Assembly: GCA_032355985.1 (NCBI GenBank)
Contig: JAUKVZ010000025.1
Span: 1 to 23,415 of the forward strand
Source of the DNA: Sarcodiotheca gaudichaudii
Lineage: Eukaryota > Rhodophyta > Florideophyceae > Gigartinales > Solieriaceae
DNA: 23,415 nt
Reading direction: 5' to 3'
How positions within the stretch are numbered: the stretch's first letter is position 1; each line of letters begins with the position of its first letter. Positions 14,492 through 22,676 of the stretch are shown piece by piece. The notes beneath the pieces were generated by a model, which saw only the letters and a list, made by a program, of their open reading frames with translations, was not told where the DNA came from and ran no database searches. The position numbers and the translations under genes are program-made.

Positions 14492-14779
14492 ATGGTGATC
14501 GCAACTGGATTCAACGGTGATTCGGATCGTGTGCGTCGACTGATGATGCTCGAATCGGCCATGGCCCGGCGCCCGGACGCCGAAGCCCTAGCGAACGAAC
14601 TGAGCCGAGACCTCGAGGAATGCCGCGTTGTTGGGCTCGTGGAGCCGGGGTCGACCGCTGACACGGAGGCGCGCATGGCGGTGGCCCATATCCGGCAGAT
14701 GGGCCACTACGAACTCCTCGACCGAGAGGTTCGGGATCGGCTGGTGCACGCCGTCCGAGTCTTCTGCAGCACGACGTAA
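14492..14779 (+). CDS. Small soluble hypothetical protein
   Basis: The protein has 95 residues. The ATG at 14492 is preferred over an in-frame start at 14342 because GGAG lies 8 bases before it and the upstream codons look non-coding. The sequence is predominantly helical and charged: GDSDRVRRLMMLESAMARRP, then DAEALANELSRDLEECRVVG, a Gly-Ser-Thr turn, and a last helix DREVRDRLVHAVRVF. There is no signal peptide or membrane span. This could be a small regulatory or adaptor protein, but no family is recognised. A strong terminator follows 24 bases after the stop, which supports a real transcription unit. Confidence 0.6.
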   Translation: MVIATGFNGDSDRVRRLMMLESAMARRPDAEALANELSRDLEECRVVGLVEPGSTADTEARMAVAHIRQMGHYELLDREVRDRLVHAVRVFCSTT

Positions 14780-14802
14780 CTGCCCATAGCGTGTCGACGC
14801 CG

Positions 14803-14854
14803 CCGGCGGGTACTGGGTTCTCGCGCGTTGCGAGGACCCGCCCCGCCGGTTTTT
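14803..14854 (+). terminator. Nested-hairpin rho-independent terminator
   Basis: CCGGCGGG at 14803-14810 pairs perfectly with CCCGCCGG at 14842-14849, directly followed by TTTTT at 14850-14854. Inside the loop a second perfect stem, CTCGC / GCGAG, surrounds GCGTT. It ends the transcript of the small gene at 14492-14779. Confidence 0.8.
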
Positions 14855-15025
14855 CCTTCGGCCCGCTGAACCAGACACTATTGAGTGGGTAGTCCGGGGC
14901 CGTTGCGTGTGCCAACGTACGAACTCCATGGAAAGCCGATCGTGGCGTTCGAGGTGATTTCGCGCTGCTGGCGGGCGACCCACGAAGACACGTCTGGTGG
15001 GCAGCGGGTTAGGAGCCACGCCCCC

Positions 15026-15597
15026 TCACACCGCCGCAAACGACAGGTCGAACTGATAGAACGCCCCCACGTGGTAGAGCGGGTCGTTCGTCGTTGCGTC
15101 GATGAAGAGGGTGTGCTCGCCAGCGGTCAGGAGCACCTGCTGGGGCGGGGGCGGGTCGGAGACGACGGGGCCCATGGGTCCGCAGCCCTGGTTGCCGCCG
15201 GGGGCGTGGGCCGAGCCGACGAGCACGCCGTCCACCGAGAGGCTCATCAGCTCGAAGTTCGGGTCCTCGGTCTCGCCGACGCCGGGCCAGCCGACCGTCA
15301 TGATCGTGTCGACCGGGACGGTGATGATCGCGGTCGCGGTGGCGCTCTGCGTGAAGTCGTTGTAGTTGGCGCAGTTGCCGTCGTCCTCCCAGTCGAGGCG
15401 AAGGCCGAGGCCGCCGTTCAGGATCGTCCACTGGCTCGCCGGCACGTCGGCACGTCGGCGGGGTCGTCGTACGCGCGAGCCGCGCCGTTCTGCCAGCCAG
15501 CGATGAAGCCCTGTTCCGCCAAACCGCCGAGCGTTTCCTGCGCGCGGATTGAGTTATGGATTTGCGTCGTAATACTCGGTCCTGCGGTTGGCTTCAC
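15026..15597 (-). pseudogene. Extra restriction-operon gene, frame lost at an 8-bp duplication
   Basis: A GTG at 15597 overlaps the hsdM stop codon as GTGA, the coupling seen throughout this operon. The frame opens VKPTAGPSITTQIHNSIRAQ and ends at 15418 after 59 codons. A second frame, 15445-15026, continues with clearly protein-like sequence: WTILNGGLGLRLDWEDDGN, a beta-rich Thr and Val region, then LTAGEHTLFIDATTND and a final FYQFDLSFAAV, about 139 codons. At the junction, GGCACGTC is present twice in tandem (15441-15456 on the plus strand), and the frame changes within this duplication. The simplest view is one gene of about 190 codons inactivated, or switched off, by the duplication. The second part resembles a beta-sandwich binding domain, but no family is recognised. 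Confidence 0.6.
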
Positions 15598-17216
15598 GGC
15601 AGAGGCTTCAAGCCGAGCTCTTCCAGAAACTTATTGTGCTTCGCCTTTGCCTTGCTGATGTCGTCCTCGATTCGCATGAGCTTACAATGTGTCTTGTCGA
15701 GGTCGATCTGTTCTTCCGGCTCGGCCGTGCTGACATACCGCGAGATATTGAGGTTGAAGCCATTCTCCTCGATCTCATCCATCTCCACGCGGCGCGCGTA
15801 GCGCTCAATGTTCTCCGGCCGCTCGCGATAGGTGTCCACAATCCGCGCGATGTGCTGCTCGTTCATGAAGTTCTGGCGCTTGCCCTTCTCGAACTCCTTC
15901 TCCGCGTTGATGATGAGAACATCATCGAAGCGCTTGCACTTCTTGAGGACAAGGATGCAGACGGGAATGCCGGTCGAATAGAACAGGTTCGCGGGAAGGC
16001 CGATGACGGTGTCGATGTGACCGTCTTCGAGCAGCTTCTTGCGAATCCGTGCTTCGGCCCCGCCGCGGAAGAGCACCCCATGGGGCAGGATGATGGCCAT
16101 GACACCGTCATCCTTCAGGTAGTGCAATCCGTGGAGCAGAAACGCGAAGTCGGCGGCGGACTTGGGTGCGATGCCGTGGTTCTTGAAGCGCATGTCCTCG
16201 CCGGCTTCATCTCGCGGCTTCCAGCGGTAACTGAAGGGCGGATTGGCGACCACGGCATCAAATCGCGGCTTCTTCGCGGGGTTCGTCTCACGCAGCCAGT
16301 CCCAGTCGTTCTTCAGCGTGTCGCCGTGGTAAATCTCGAACTCCGAATCCTTCACGCCGTGCAGCAGCATGTTCATACGGCAGAGGTTGAACGTGGTGAC
16401 GTTGTATTCCTGGCCATAGATCATGCCGACCTGTCCGCCTGCATCCACAACGCGATGACGAACATTCAGCAGCAGAGACCCGGAGCCGCAGGCGAAGTCG
16501 AAGACGGCGTCGAGCTTGTTGCGCGGGCCGGTTTCCGGTGACTGGCTGTCGAGCGTGACGATGCGGGAGAGGATGTCGGAAATCCGCTGCGGCGTATAGA
16601 ACTCGCCCGCTTTCTTGCCGGAGCCTGCGGCGAACTGACCGAGAAGGTACTCGTAGGCGTCGCCGAGGGTGTCGGTGTCTGTGGTGAAGTCGCTCAGCCC
16701 TTCGGCGATGCGTCCGATGATCATGCAGAGCTTGTCGTTGCGGTCTTCGTAAGTCTTACCCAGTTTGTCTGAGCCGAGATTGATCTCGGAGAACAGCCCG
16801 GCAAAGGTGGACTTGAACGATTCGTTTTCGATGTACTTAAAGCCCGCCTGGAGAGTGTTCAGCAGTTCGTGGCCATGGGTTCTCGCAAGATGGGCGATGC
16901 TGGTCCAGAGATGCTTCGGCTCGATGACGTAATGGGCCTTGCGGCGCATCTGTTGTTCGAAAGCGGGGATGTCTTCGCGGTGGTTCTCGTACCAGACGGC
17001 AAGCGGGGTTCGACCACCATTCTCGATTGCTGATTCATCGGGGTAATCACGCCCGAGTTCACGCTTGGCGGCGCGTTCGTAGTTGTCCGAGAGGTAGCGC
17101 AGGAACAGGAACGCGAGCATGTAGTCGCGAAAGTCATCCGCGTTCATCGAGCCGCGAAGGTCGTCGGCGATTGCCCAGAGAATCTTGCCGAGTTTCTGTT
17201 GGTCGCCGCTGGTCAT
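15594..17216 (-). CDS. hsdM: Type I restriction-modification DNA methyltransferase subunit
   Basis: The protein has 540 residues, a full length for HsdM. The N-terminal helical domain (about 1-150) opens with LGKILWAIADDLRGSM and DYMLAFLFLRYLSD. The catalytic domain has GEFYTP at 204-209, the S-adenosylmethionine motif FACGSG at 241-246, and the adenine-methyltransferase motif NPPF at 325-328 (AVVANPPFSY). The C-terminus (NKFLEELGLKPLP) is typical of the family. With HsdS it makes an N6-adenine methyltransferase that protects host DNA, and with HsdR the restriction complex. Its ATG overlaps the stop of the nuclease gene in an ATGA, so it is translationally coupled as the fourth gene of the operon. 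Its own stop overlaps the GTG of the broken fifth gene. Confidence 0.95.
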   Translation of the reverse strand: MTSGDQQKLGKILWAIADDLRGSMNADDFRDYMLAFLFLRYLSDNYERAAKRELGRDYPDESAIENGGRTPLAVWYENHREDIPAFEQQMRRKAHYVIEPKHLWTSIAHLARTHGHELLNTLQAGFKYIENESFKSTFAGLFSEINLGSDKLGKTYEDRNDKLCMIIGRIAEGLSDFTTDTDTLGDAYEYLLGQFAAGSGKKAGEFYTPQRISDILSRIVTLDSQSPETGPRNKLDAVFDFACGSGSLLLNVRHRVVDAGGQVGMIYGQEYNVTTFNLCRMNMLLHGVKDSEFEIYHGDTLKNDWDWLRETNPAKKPRFDAVVANPPFSYRWKPRDEAGEDMRFKNHGIAPKSAADFAFLLHGLHYLKDDGVMAIILPHGVLFRGGAEARIRKKLLEDGHIDTVIGLPANLFYSTGIPVCILVLKKCKRFDDVLIINAEKEFEKGKRQNFMNEQHIARIVDTYRERPENIERYARRVEMDEIEENGFNLNISRYVSTAEPEEQIDLDKTHCKLMRIEDDISKAKAKHNKFLEELGLKPLP

Positions 17217-18385
17217 GGATTCGTCGCATCCTCGCTGTCGTCTGCGGTGAAACCGGGAAAGTGCTCCGAATTGAATCGGAATCGTTTGAGGAAGATTTCC
17301 AGCATGTCCTTGAAGTGGTTGCGATCCTCTTCTTCTAGCGTGTCAGGGTCGAAATGCGCATAGCCTCCATGGCTGTAGAGATTCAGGAATCGGCGGTGTA
17401 GTTTGGAGTCGAGCATTGAAGATTCGTGAACGATACAGTCTTCAAACTTCCGATATCCGTGGAAGCTAGCCGCTTTTTCTGCTATCGCCCGAAGTGAGTT
17501 GTAGTGGCGCCGTTCGATTTGGCCTGTCTTGGCATCCTCGTAGAGCCTGATTAGAGAGGCCAGATGGTGGAAGAAGGGTGTTGATCCTGTGTCACGCAAC
17601 GTATAGGAGTCACCGTCGGCGCCAAGCCCCATGAACAGCCTTCGGCATTTCTCGCCACGCAGCTCATTCCAAAGAACGTTGTGGAATAGTGGGTGATGGG
17701 TTGATATGACGACTTTGGGCGGCGTATCTGCTTCGGTCAACAGGTCCACGAGATGTACAGCGACCTGCACAGCATTCTGATCGTCGAGCGAGGAAATGGG
17801 GTCGTCAATGTAGATATAGTTCACCCATTCGTACGCTCCTGACTCGCGATCCAAAGCCAGTTCCAAGAGAGCGATGAAGAAGCACCAGACGAATATGCTC
17901 TCCTCACTCCGTGACACCTTGATGTGCTCGATCTTCTCAAGGCGAACACGTTTGCCCTTTCGGACCAAGACTTCACGCGAGAAGTCGACTCTTCCGCTGG
18001 TGAGCGCACCCGTCTTCTCGTCTGTCGTGATTGCCATCTCAAAACCGATGTCTGCGTAGCGGTCCAACAGATCGCGAACACGGGTCTCGACCTCGAAGTC
18101 TTGGAATCCATCAAAGAACCGAGATGGTGTAAGGATCAGGTAGCGCTCTTGGTCATTCTCCAAGTCATTATTCCAAGTGAACAGGTCTTCAGTAAACGCG
18201 TTGAAATAGAGGGTGTCGCGCTTTTCCGCATCATCAGCATCTTTGCCGAGGTCCTTGAAAACTGTCGACAGGCGCGTTTTGCCAACGCCGTTGTAAGCAT
18301 AGAGCAATACAATGTTCTTCGACTCAAGGACATCGCGAAGCTGCTGAGCCAAACAGGGCAGGTCAGCGAAGTTCTGAGTGCTCAT
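17213..18385 (-). CDS. PrrC-like anticodon nuclease candidate (ABC-type ATPase plus HEPN)
   Basis: The protein has 390 residues, close to the 396 of E. coli PrrC. The N-terminal ABC-type ATPase has Walker A AYNGVGKTRLS near 30-40, the family-typical FNAFTEDLFTWNNDLEND at 61-78, a signature-like VSRSEES at 157-163, Walker B with D-loop IYIDDPISSLDDQN at 191-204, and ISTHHPLF at 227-234. The C-terminal 120 residues are helical with a HEPN-like pattern. Arg299 and Glu303 are three residues apart (LRAIAEK), and His339 lies in FLNLYSHGG, an arrangement like the Arg-Glu-His triad of PrrC. PrrC is held silent by its type I system and cuts tRNA-Lys when phage disables restriction. Here the gene sits between hsdS and hsdM with ATGA overlaps at both ends. 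The nuclease role is inferred; another RM-associated ATPase remains possible. Confidence 0.72.
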   Translation of the reverse strand: MSTQNFADLPCLAQQLRDVLESKNIVLLYAYNGVGKTRLSTVFKDLGKDADDAEKRDTLYFNAFTEDLFTWNNDLENDQERYLILTPSRFFDGFQDFEVETRVRDLLDRYADIGFEMAITTDEKTGALTSGRVDFSREVLVRKGKRVRLEKIEHIKVSRSEESIFVWCFFIALLELALDRESGAYEWVNYIYIDDPISSLDDQNAVQVAVHLVDLLTEADTPPKVVISTHHPLFHNVLWNELRGEKCRRLFMGLGADGDSYTLRDTGSTPFFHHLASLIRLYEDAKTGQIERRHYNSLRAIAEKAASFHGYRKFEDCIVHESSMLDSKLHRRFLNLYSHGGYAHFDPDTLEEEDRNHFKDMLEIFLKRFRFNSEHFPGFTADDSEDATNP

Positions 18386-19578
18386 GGCTGAACCCCTTCC
18401 TGTGCGGGAAAGAGTTGCTGCATGAGGCCTCGCTTATGGGAGCGGAGGGCGACGAGTCTGTCGGCCCGAGAGGCGATGAGTTCGTCGAGAGATGAGAGGC
18501 AGTCGGCGATGCGGAGTTGTTCGTCTTCCTCGATCGGGACCTGTACTCTAACCGAGTTCAGAACCGAAACAGAAAGTCCCGGTTGTGCCTGCCCGATTGC
18601 GAATCGATTCAGATTAAGGTGGGCAAGCGAGTAGAATAGCCAGTCATTTATGACATTTGGCATCGGTGTCGCCACCAGCGCGTGCTCAGTCGCATGAAAC
18701 GTCTCGTCGACCAGATTTACATTTCCGCACAATGCGCCTTGGCGCCCGACTAAAACGAATCGTCCTCTGTGCGTATAGGTAGTCACAAAGCCGCGTAGTC
18801 CATTGCCGCCATAACAAGGGAACATGCCTTCGGTGCGCAAATCTGATATGTCGGACGCGCGCACGAAGTCGCCAGCCTTTAGCTCACACACGTGATTGAG
18901 TGTGGTGTCCTTCCACTTCCCCGCCTTCTGGAACTCCGGAAAGCGGAGGTTGGGCCGGTTTTGACCTTCGGAGGGGAAGAGCTGTTGCATAAGGCCCTGC
19001 TTGTGGCGGGTGAGGTCGTCGAGCTGGGCCTGCTCGGCCTCGATGATCGAATCCACCGAACCCAGTGTGTCGGCGATCTTCTGTTGTTCGTCTGGTTCCG
19101 GTAGTGCTTCATTCAGACGCTCTACATCAGAATGGGAAAGATGTTTGACGGTCGTCCGAGGAGTGGCATCTTCAATATCCTTGAGGTGCACCGTGAGAAA
19201 GAAACGAAGGAACTGAAGATTGTTCGCGCCCTTTGGTTTGATCCTGCCGACGCGCTGATTCAGCAACGCACGCCCTTTTCTCCACACACAGGGGGTAAAG
19301 TCGCCGTCCATTCCAATCAGTACATCGCCATCGTTGACCACGAATGCTTCGTCGTAGTCGGAGGAGTAATAAATGACGGCGTTGTCAGATCTGAGGTCTC
19401 GATTCCTGATCAGGCGGAGTCCCACCCCGTTCTCATTGAACCCGGATGAAGGGAACGGGTACCCGGGTTGAAAAGACAAGACGTCACCAAGACGCCGGGG
19501 ACTCCAAGGCGGTTTAGAATTGAACTCCGGAAACCGGAGCCGTGGTACCAACTCAGATTGTGCATCCGTCTTGCTCAT
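18382..19578 (-). CDS. hsdS: Type I restriction specificity subunit
   Basis: The protein has 398 residues with the usual two-fold architecture. The first target-recognition domain spans about 20-155, followed by a conserved helical spacer (DEQQKIADTLGSVDSIIEAE, ending RHKQGLMQQLFPSEG near 204). The second recognition domain spans about 220-345, with a second spacer (EDEQLRIADCLSSLDELIAS, ending SHKRGLMQQLFPAQEG). Each half begins with LRFPEF, at 14-19 and 211-216. The two halves recognise the two parts of a bipartite site; the bases recognised cannot be read from sequence. It begins 10 bases after the hsdR stop and ends in an ATGA with the next gene. Only one hsdS copy is present and both recognition domains are complete. 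Confidence 0.95.
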   Translation of the reverse strand: MSKTDAQSELVPRLRFPEFNSKPPWSPRRLGDVLSFQPGYPFPSSGFNENGVGLRLIRNRDLRSDNAVIYYSSDYDEAFVVNDGDVLIGMDGDFTPCVWRKGRALLNQRVGRIKPKGANNLQFLRFFLTVHLKDIEDATPRTTVKHLSHSDVERLNEALPEPDEQQKIADTLGSVDSIIEAEQAQLDDLTRHKQGLMQQLFPSEGQNRPNLRFPEFQKAGKWKDTTLNHVCELKAGDFVRASDISDLRTEGMFPCYGGNGLRGFVTTYTHRGRFVLVGRQGALCGNVNLVDETFHATEHALVATPMPNVINDWLFYSLAHLNLNRFAIGQAQPGLSVSVLNSVRVQVPIEEDEQLRIADCLSSLDELIASRADRLVALRSHKRGLMQQLFPAQEGVQP

Positions 19579-19588
19579 CCGTGGGCGG

Positions 19589-22500
19589 TCATTGCTCGTA
19601 GGCGCTCAAGCCGGAGATGGTACGGCCATCAGCGCGCTTCCTAAGGAGGGGGACGAGGTCGTGCATGAGGGCGAGTTCCTTGTCGCGGCGATCGCGCCAA
19701 CCGACACTGATGGGGGTCATCAAGTCGGTCAGGTGATCGCCATCAAAGATCATGCGGCCGAGGATTGTGTCCACGAAGGCATCGAGTGATTCCGTGGGCA
19801 GCTTGTGTCGGGCGGCGATGTCATTGAGTTCCCGGGCGCGCTTCTTGGCCTTGAACTGCTGGTAGCCGGCTTTGACCTCGTCTTCATTGAGGGCCTTCCC
19901 GGTTTCGAGTGAGCGAACATACTCAGCAATGTCGTCGCGCTCATCGATGAACTTGGCGTCCGACTGGATGATGCCGATGAGTTGCTCGCGGCTCATCGTC
20001 GCCTTGCCGCCTCCGGCTGTCTGCTGCGACATGCGGGCGATGAGGGCCATGATGTAGTCGTAGTCGATATCGGCGGAGGCGAAGAGGACGAGTTCGAAGT
20101 CGAGGTCGTCCACTATCGGATCGAGGCCATCTTCATCGCCGCCGCTACTGGCCTGTCGCTCACGGAGCTGCCTCGCCATCTCGATGTACTGGCCGCGGAA
20201 CGCACGGAGCGTGTCTTTGGGGAGTGTTCCCTGAATCTCCTGCTTCTGCTCTTCAGTGAGGTCGGTGTACTGATCCAGCTGGGTCTGGAGTCGCTGCACG
20301 TCCTTGAACTGGGTGATGAACGCGGCGCGAGCATCATCGCCCCTGAGGTTGGCGACATCCTGCGGCTTGCCTTCGAGCCCCTGCGACTTCAAGAAGGTGT
20401 CGAGACCCTGCACAGCCTCCTTGAACTCCTCGATGACTTTCGGGGCTTTGTCGACCAGCCAGATCTCGCGCGGCGGCCCTGATGTGTCCTCGCCGGAGAA
20501 GAGGGCGATGGATTCATCGACGTTGGATCGCTGAGCGCGGAAGTCGAGGATGTGGCCGTACGGCTTGGTGTCATTGAGGATGCGGTTGGTGCGGCTGAAG
20601 GCCTGGATGAGTCCGTGGTGCTTGAGATTCTTGTCGACGTAGAGGGTGTTGAGGAACTTGGAGTCGAAGCCGGTGAGGAGCATGTCCACGACGATGGTGA
20701 TGTCGAGTTTCTTGCCGCGTTCGGATTCAGGCAGTTCGTGCTCGGGGAACTGTTGGTTCTTAATGCGCAGCTGGACGTCTTTGTAGTAGTCGTCGAACTC
20801 GTTGATGGAGTGGTTGGTATTGAAGCGCTCGTTGTAGTGGTTGATGATGGTAGTGAGCGCCTTCTTCTTGCCTTCGGGATCTTCGCGGTTGTCGCGCTGC
20901 TCCTGGGGAAGGTCTTCCTGAAGTTGCCTGACGTCCTGATTGCCTTCGGCGGGCGGTGAGAACACCGCGGTGATGTTGAGGGGCTGGTATGCGGGGTCTT
21001 CGAGCTGGCGACCATTCTGGACTGCATCGAACATGGCGTAGTACGCAATGGCGTCGTTGATGGACGACGTAGCGAGCAGGGCGTTGAAGCGTCGATCCGC
21101 ACAGGCGGCGCTGTGCTTGGCGAGGATGGCATCGACGACGGCGCGCTTTCTCGTGGGATCGTCCAGCTTTGGAATGTTCTCGCCATTCGGCTCGAAATAA
21201 TCAACGTGGAAGCGGAGGACGTTTCTGTCCTCGATGGCGTGGGTGATGGTGTACGCGTGAAGTTCCTGCTGGAAGACGTCCCGAGTGGTCATCAGCGTCT
21301 GGACGTCGTCATCGATCTTCTTGACAGTGGCGTTCTGTTCGAAGATGGGCGTGCCGGTGAAGCCGAACAATTGCGCGTTGGGAAAGTACTTTGTGATCGT
21401 CTTGTGCGTATCGCCGAACTGTGAGCGGTGACACTCATCGAAGATGATGGCCATGCGCTTGTCGCGCAGTGGTTCGAGCATGTCCGAGTATTTTTCGCGG
21501 CCGCGCTTCTCGCGATTCTTGTTGCGCTTGCTCTGCTCATCAAGGGCGAGGCCGAGTTTCTGGATCGTGGTGACGATGACCTTGTCGGCGTAGTTGTCGG
21601 AGAGGAGGCGCCGGACGAGGGTGGCGGTGTTGGTGTTTTTCTCGACGCAGCCATCCTGGAAACGATTGAACTCTTCTCGCGTCTGTCGGTCAAGATCTTT
21701 GCGGTCGACAACGAAGAGGCACTTGTGGATCGTCTCGTTCTCTTTGAGGAGCGTGGAGGCCTTGAACGAGGTGAGGGTCTTGCCTGAGCCGGTGGTGTGC
21801 CAGATGTATCCGTTGCCGGAGTTCTCTTCGATGCACTGAATGATGGCCTCGACGGCGTAGATCTGGTAGGGCCGCATCATGAGGAGCTTTTGCTCGCTGG
21901 CGACGAGCACGGTGTAGCGGCTGATCATGCGCCCGAGCGTGCACTTCCGGAGGAACGCATCGGCGAAATCGTCGAGATGCGTGATCTTCGCGTTGTCCTT
22001 GTCGGCGAATCGGTAGACGGGGAGGAATCGCTCATCGGCGTTGAACGCGAAGTGACGATCGTTGTTGTTGGTGAAGTACAGCGTATCGGTACGGTTGCTG
22101 ACGACGAAAAGCTGGACGAAGCAGAGCAGCGTGCGCGTGTAGCCATTGCCGGGATCGCTCTTGTAATCGACAATCTGCTGCATGGCTCGGCGAGGGCTGA
22201 TGCCGAGGGTCTTGAGCTCGATCTGGACGGTGGGGACGCCGTTGATCAGGAGCATCACGTCGTAGCGATGGTGGCTGTAGTCCGTGTTGATGCGGAGTTG
22301 ATTGACGACCTCGAAGGTGTTCTTGCACCAGTCCTTAATGTTGACGAGCGTGTAGTTGAGCGGCGTGCCGTCGTCGCGAATGAAAGACTCACGATTGCGG
22401 AGCAACCGAGCCGCCTCGTAGACATCGGGCGTAATGATCTCTTCGAGGAGTCGCTGGAACTCGCCGTCGGTGAGCTTGACACGGTTGAGGGCCTCGAATT

Positions 22501-22618
22501 TCTCCCGGAAGTTGGCCTCGAGAGACGCGCGGTCGCGAATGTCGGGCCGGTACACGTACTTCAGACCGACCAGCCGATCGATAAGCAACTGTTCGAGTTC
22601 GCGTTCCGCTGACGTCAT
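19589..22618 (-). CDS. hsdR: Type I restriction endonuclease and translocase subunit
   Basis: The protein has 1009 residues, a normal length. The nuclease domain shows Asp120 and Glu134-Leu-Lys136 (YDVMLLINGVPTVQIELK). The spacing of 14 between Asp and Glu equals that of the EcoR124I site. The superfamily 2 motor has Walker A TTGSGKT at 275-281, the DECH box at 394-397 (IIFDECHRSQFG), TGTP soon after, and motif VI QAFSRTNR further on. The C-terminal helical part resembles the HsdM-contact region of the EcoR124I (type IC) branch. It pulls in and cuts unmodified DNA when assembled with HsdM and HsdS. AGGAAG lies a few bases before the ATG. The hsdR, hsdS, nuclease, hsdM order places the motor first. 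Confidence 0.95.
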   Translation of the reverse strand: MTSAERELEQLLIDRLVGLKYVYRPDIRDRASLEANFREKFEALNRVKLTDGEFQRLLEEIITPDVYEAARLLRNRESFIRDDGTPLNYTLVNIKDWCKNTFEVVNQLRINTDYSHHRYDVMLLINGVPTVQIELKTLGISPRRAMQQIVDYKSDPGNGYTRTLLCFVQLFVVSNRTDTLYFTNNNDRHFAFNADERFLPVYRFADKDNAKITHLDDFADAFLRKCTLGRMISRYTVLVASEQKLLMMRPYQIYAVEAIIQCIEENSGNGYIWHTTGSGKTLTSFKASTLLKENETIHKCLFVVDRKDLDRQTREEFNRFQDGCVEKNTNTATLVRRLLSDNYADKVIVTTIQKLGLALDEQSKRNKNREKRGREKYSDMLEPLRDKRMAIIFDECHRSQFGDTHKTITKYFPNAQLFGFTGTPIFEQNATVKKIDDDVQTLMTTRDVFQQELHAYTITHAIEDRNVLRFHVDYFEPNGENIPKLDDPTRKRAVVDAILAKHSAACADRRFNALLATSSINDAIAYYAMFDAVQNGRQLEDPAYQPLNITAVFSPPAEGNQDVRQLQEDLPQEQRDNREDPEGKKKALTTIINHYNERFNTNHSINEFDDYYKDVQLRIKNQQFPEHELPESERGKKLDITIVVDMLLTGFDSKFLNTLYVDKNLKHHGLIQAFSRTNRILNDTKPYGHILDFRAQRSNVDESIALFSGEDTSGPPREIWLVDKAPKVIEEFKEAVQGLDTFLKSQGLEGKPQDVANLRGDDARAAFITQFKDVQRLQTQLDQYTDLTEEQKQEIQGTLPKDTLRAFRGQYIEMARQLRERQASSGGDEDGLDPIVDDLDFELVLFASADIDYDYIMALIARMSQQTAGGGKATMSREQLIGIIQSDAKFIDERDDIAEYVRSLETGKALNEDEVKAGYQQFKAKKRARELNDIAARHKLPTESLDAFVDTILGRMIFDGDHLTDLMTPISVGWRDRRDKELALMHDLVPLLRKRADGRTISGLSAYEQ

Positions 22619-22667
22619 CGACTTCCTGGTCAGTTCGCTTCGATCCGGGGGGATTACGATGACGCAG

Positions 22668-22676
22668 ATAATATCA
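22668..22676 (-). promoter_or_regulatory. Candidate extended -10 promoter before hsdR
   Basis: On the minus strand TGATATTAT fits an extended -10 element (TG-N-TATAAT with one mismatch). It overlaps the TGA stop of the recombinase gene and would give a leader of about 40 bases before the hsdR ATG at 22618. No -35 box is recognisable, as is allowed for extended -10 promoters. Confidence 0.35.

Noticed and set aside
14885-15658. Plus-strand open frame of 257 codons
   Set aside because: The opposite strand over 15026-15597 is more protein-like, and this translation is an Arg, Gly, Val and Asp-rich shadow with no ribosome binding site.
15588-16541. Plus-strand open frame of 317 codons
   Set aside because: It is antisense to hsdM, which carries the FACGSG and NPPF motifs. 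No independent start signal is seen.
18382-19578. Invertible (phase-variable) hsdS locus driven by the nearby recombinase
   Set aside because: Only one hsdS is present, both recognition domains are whole, and no inverted copies of its parts occur in the window.
21797-22612. Plus-strand open frame of 271 codons, and others over 19520-21787
   Set aside because: They lie antisense to hsdR, whose motifs and length are complete. The acidic, valine and glutamate-rich translation is what high-GC antisense frames produce.
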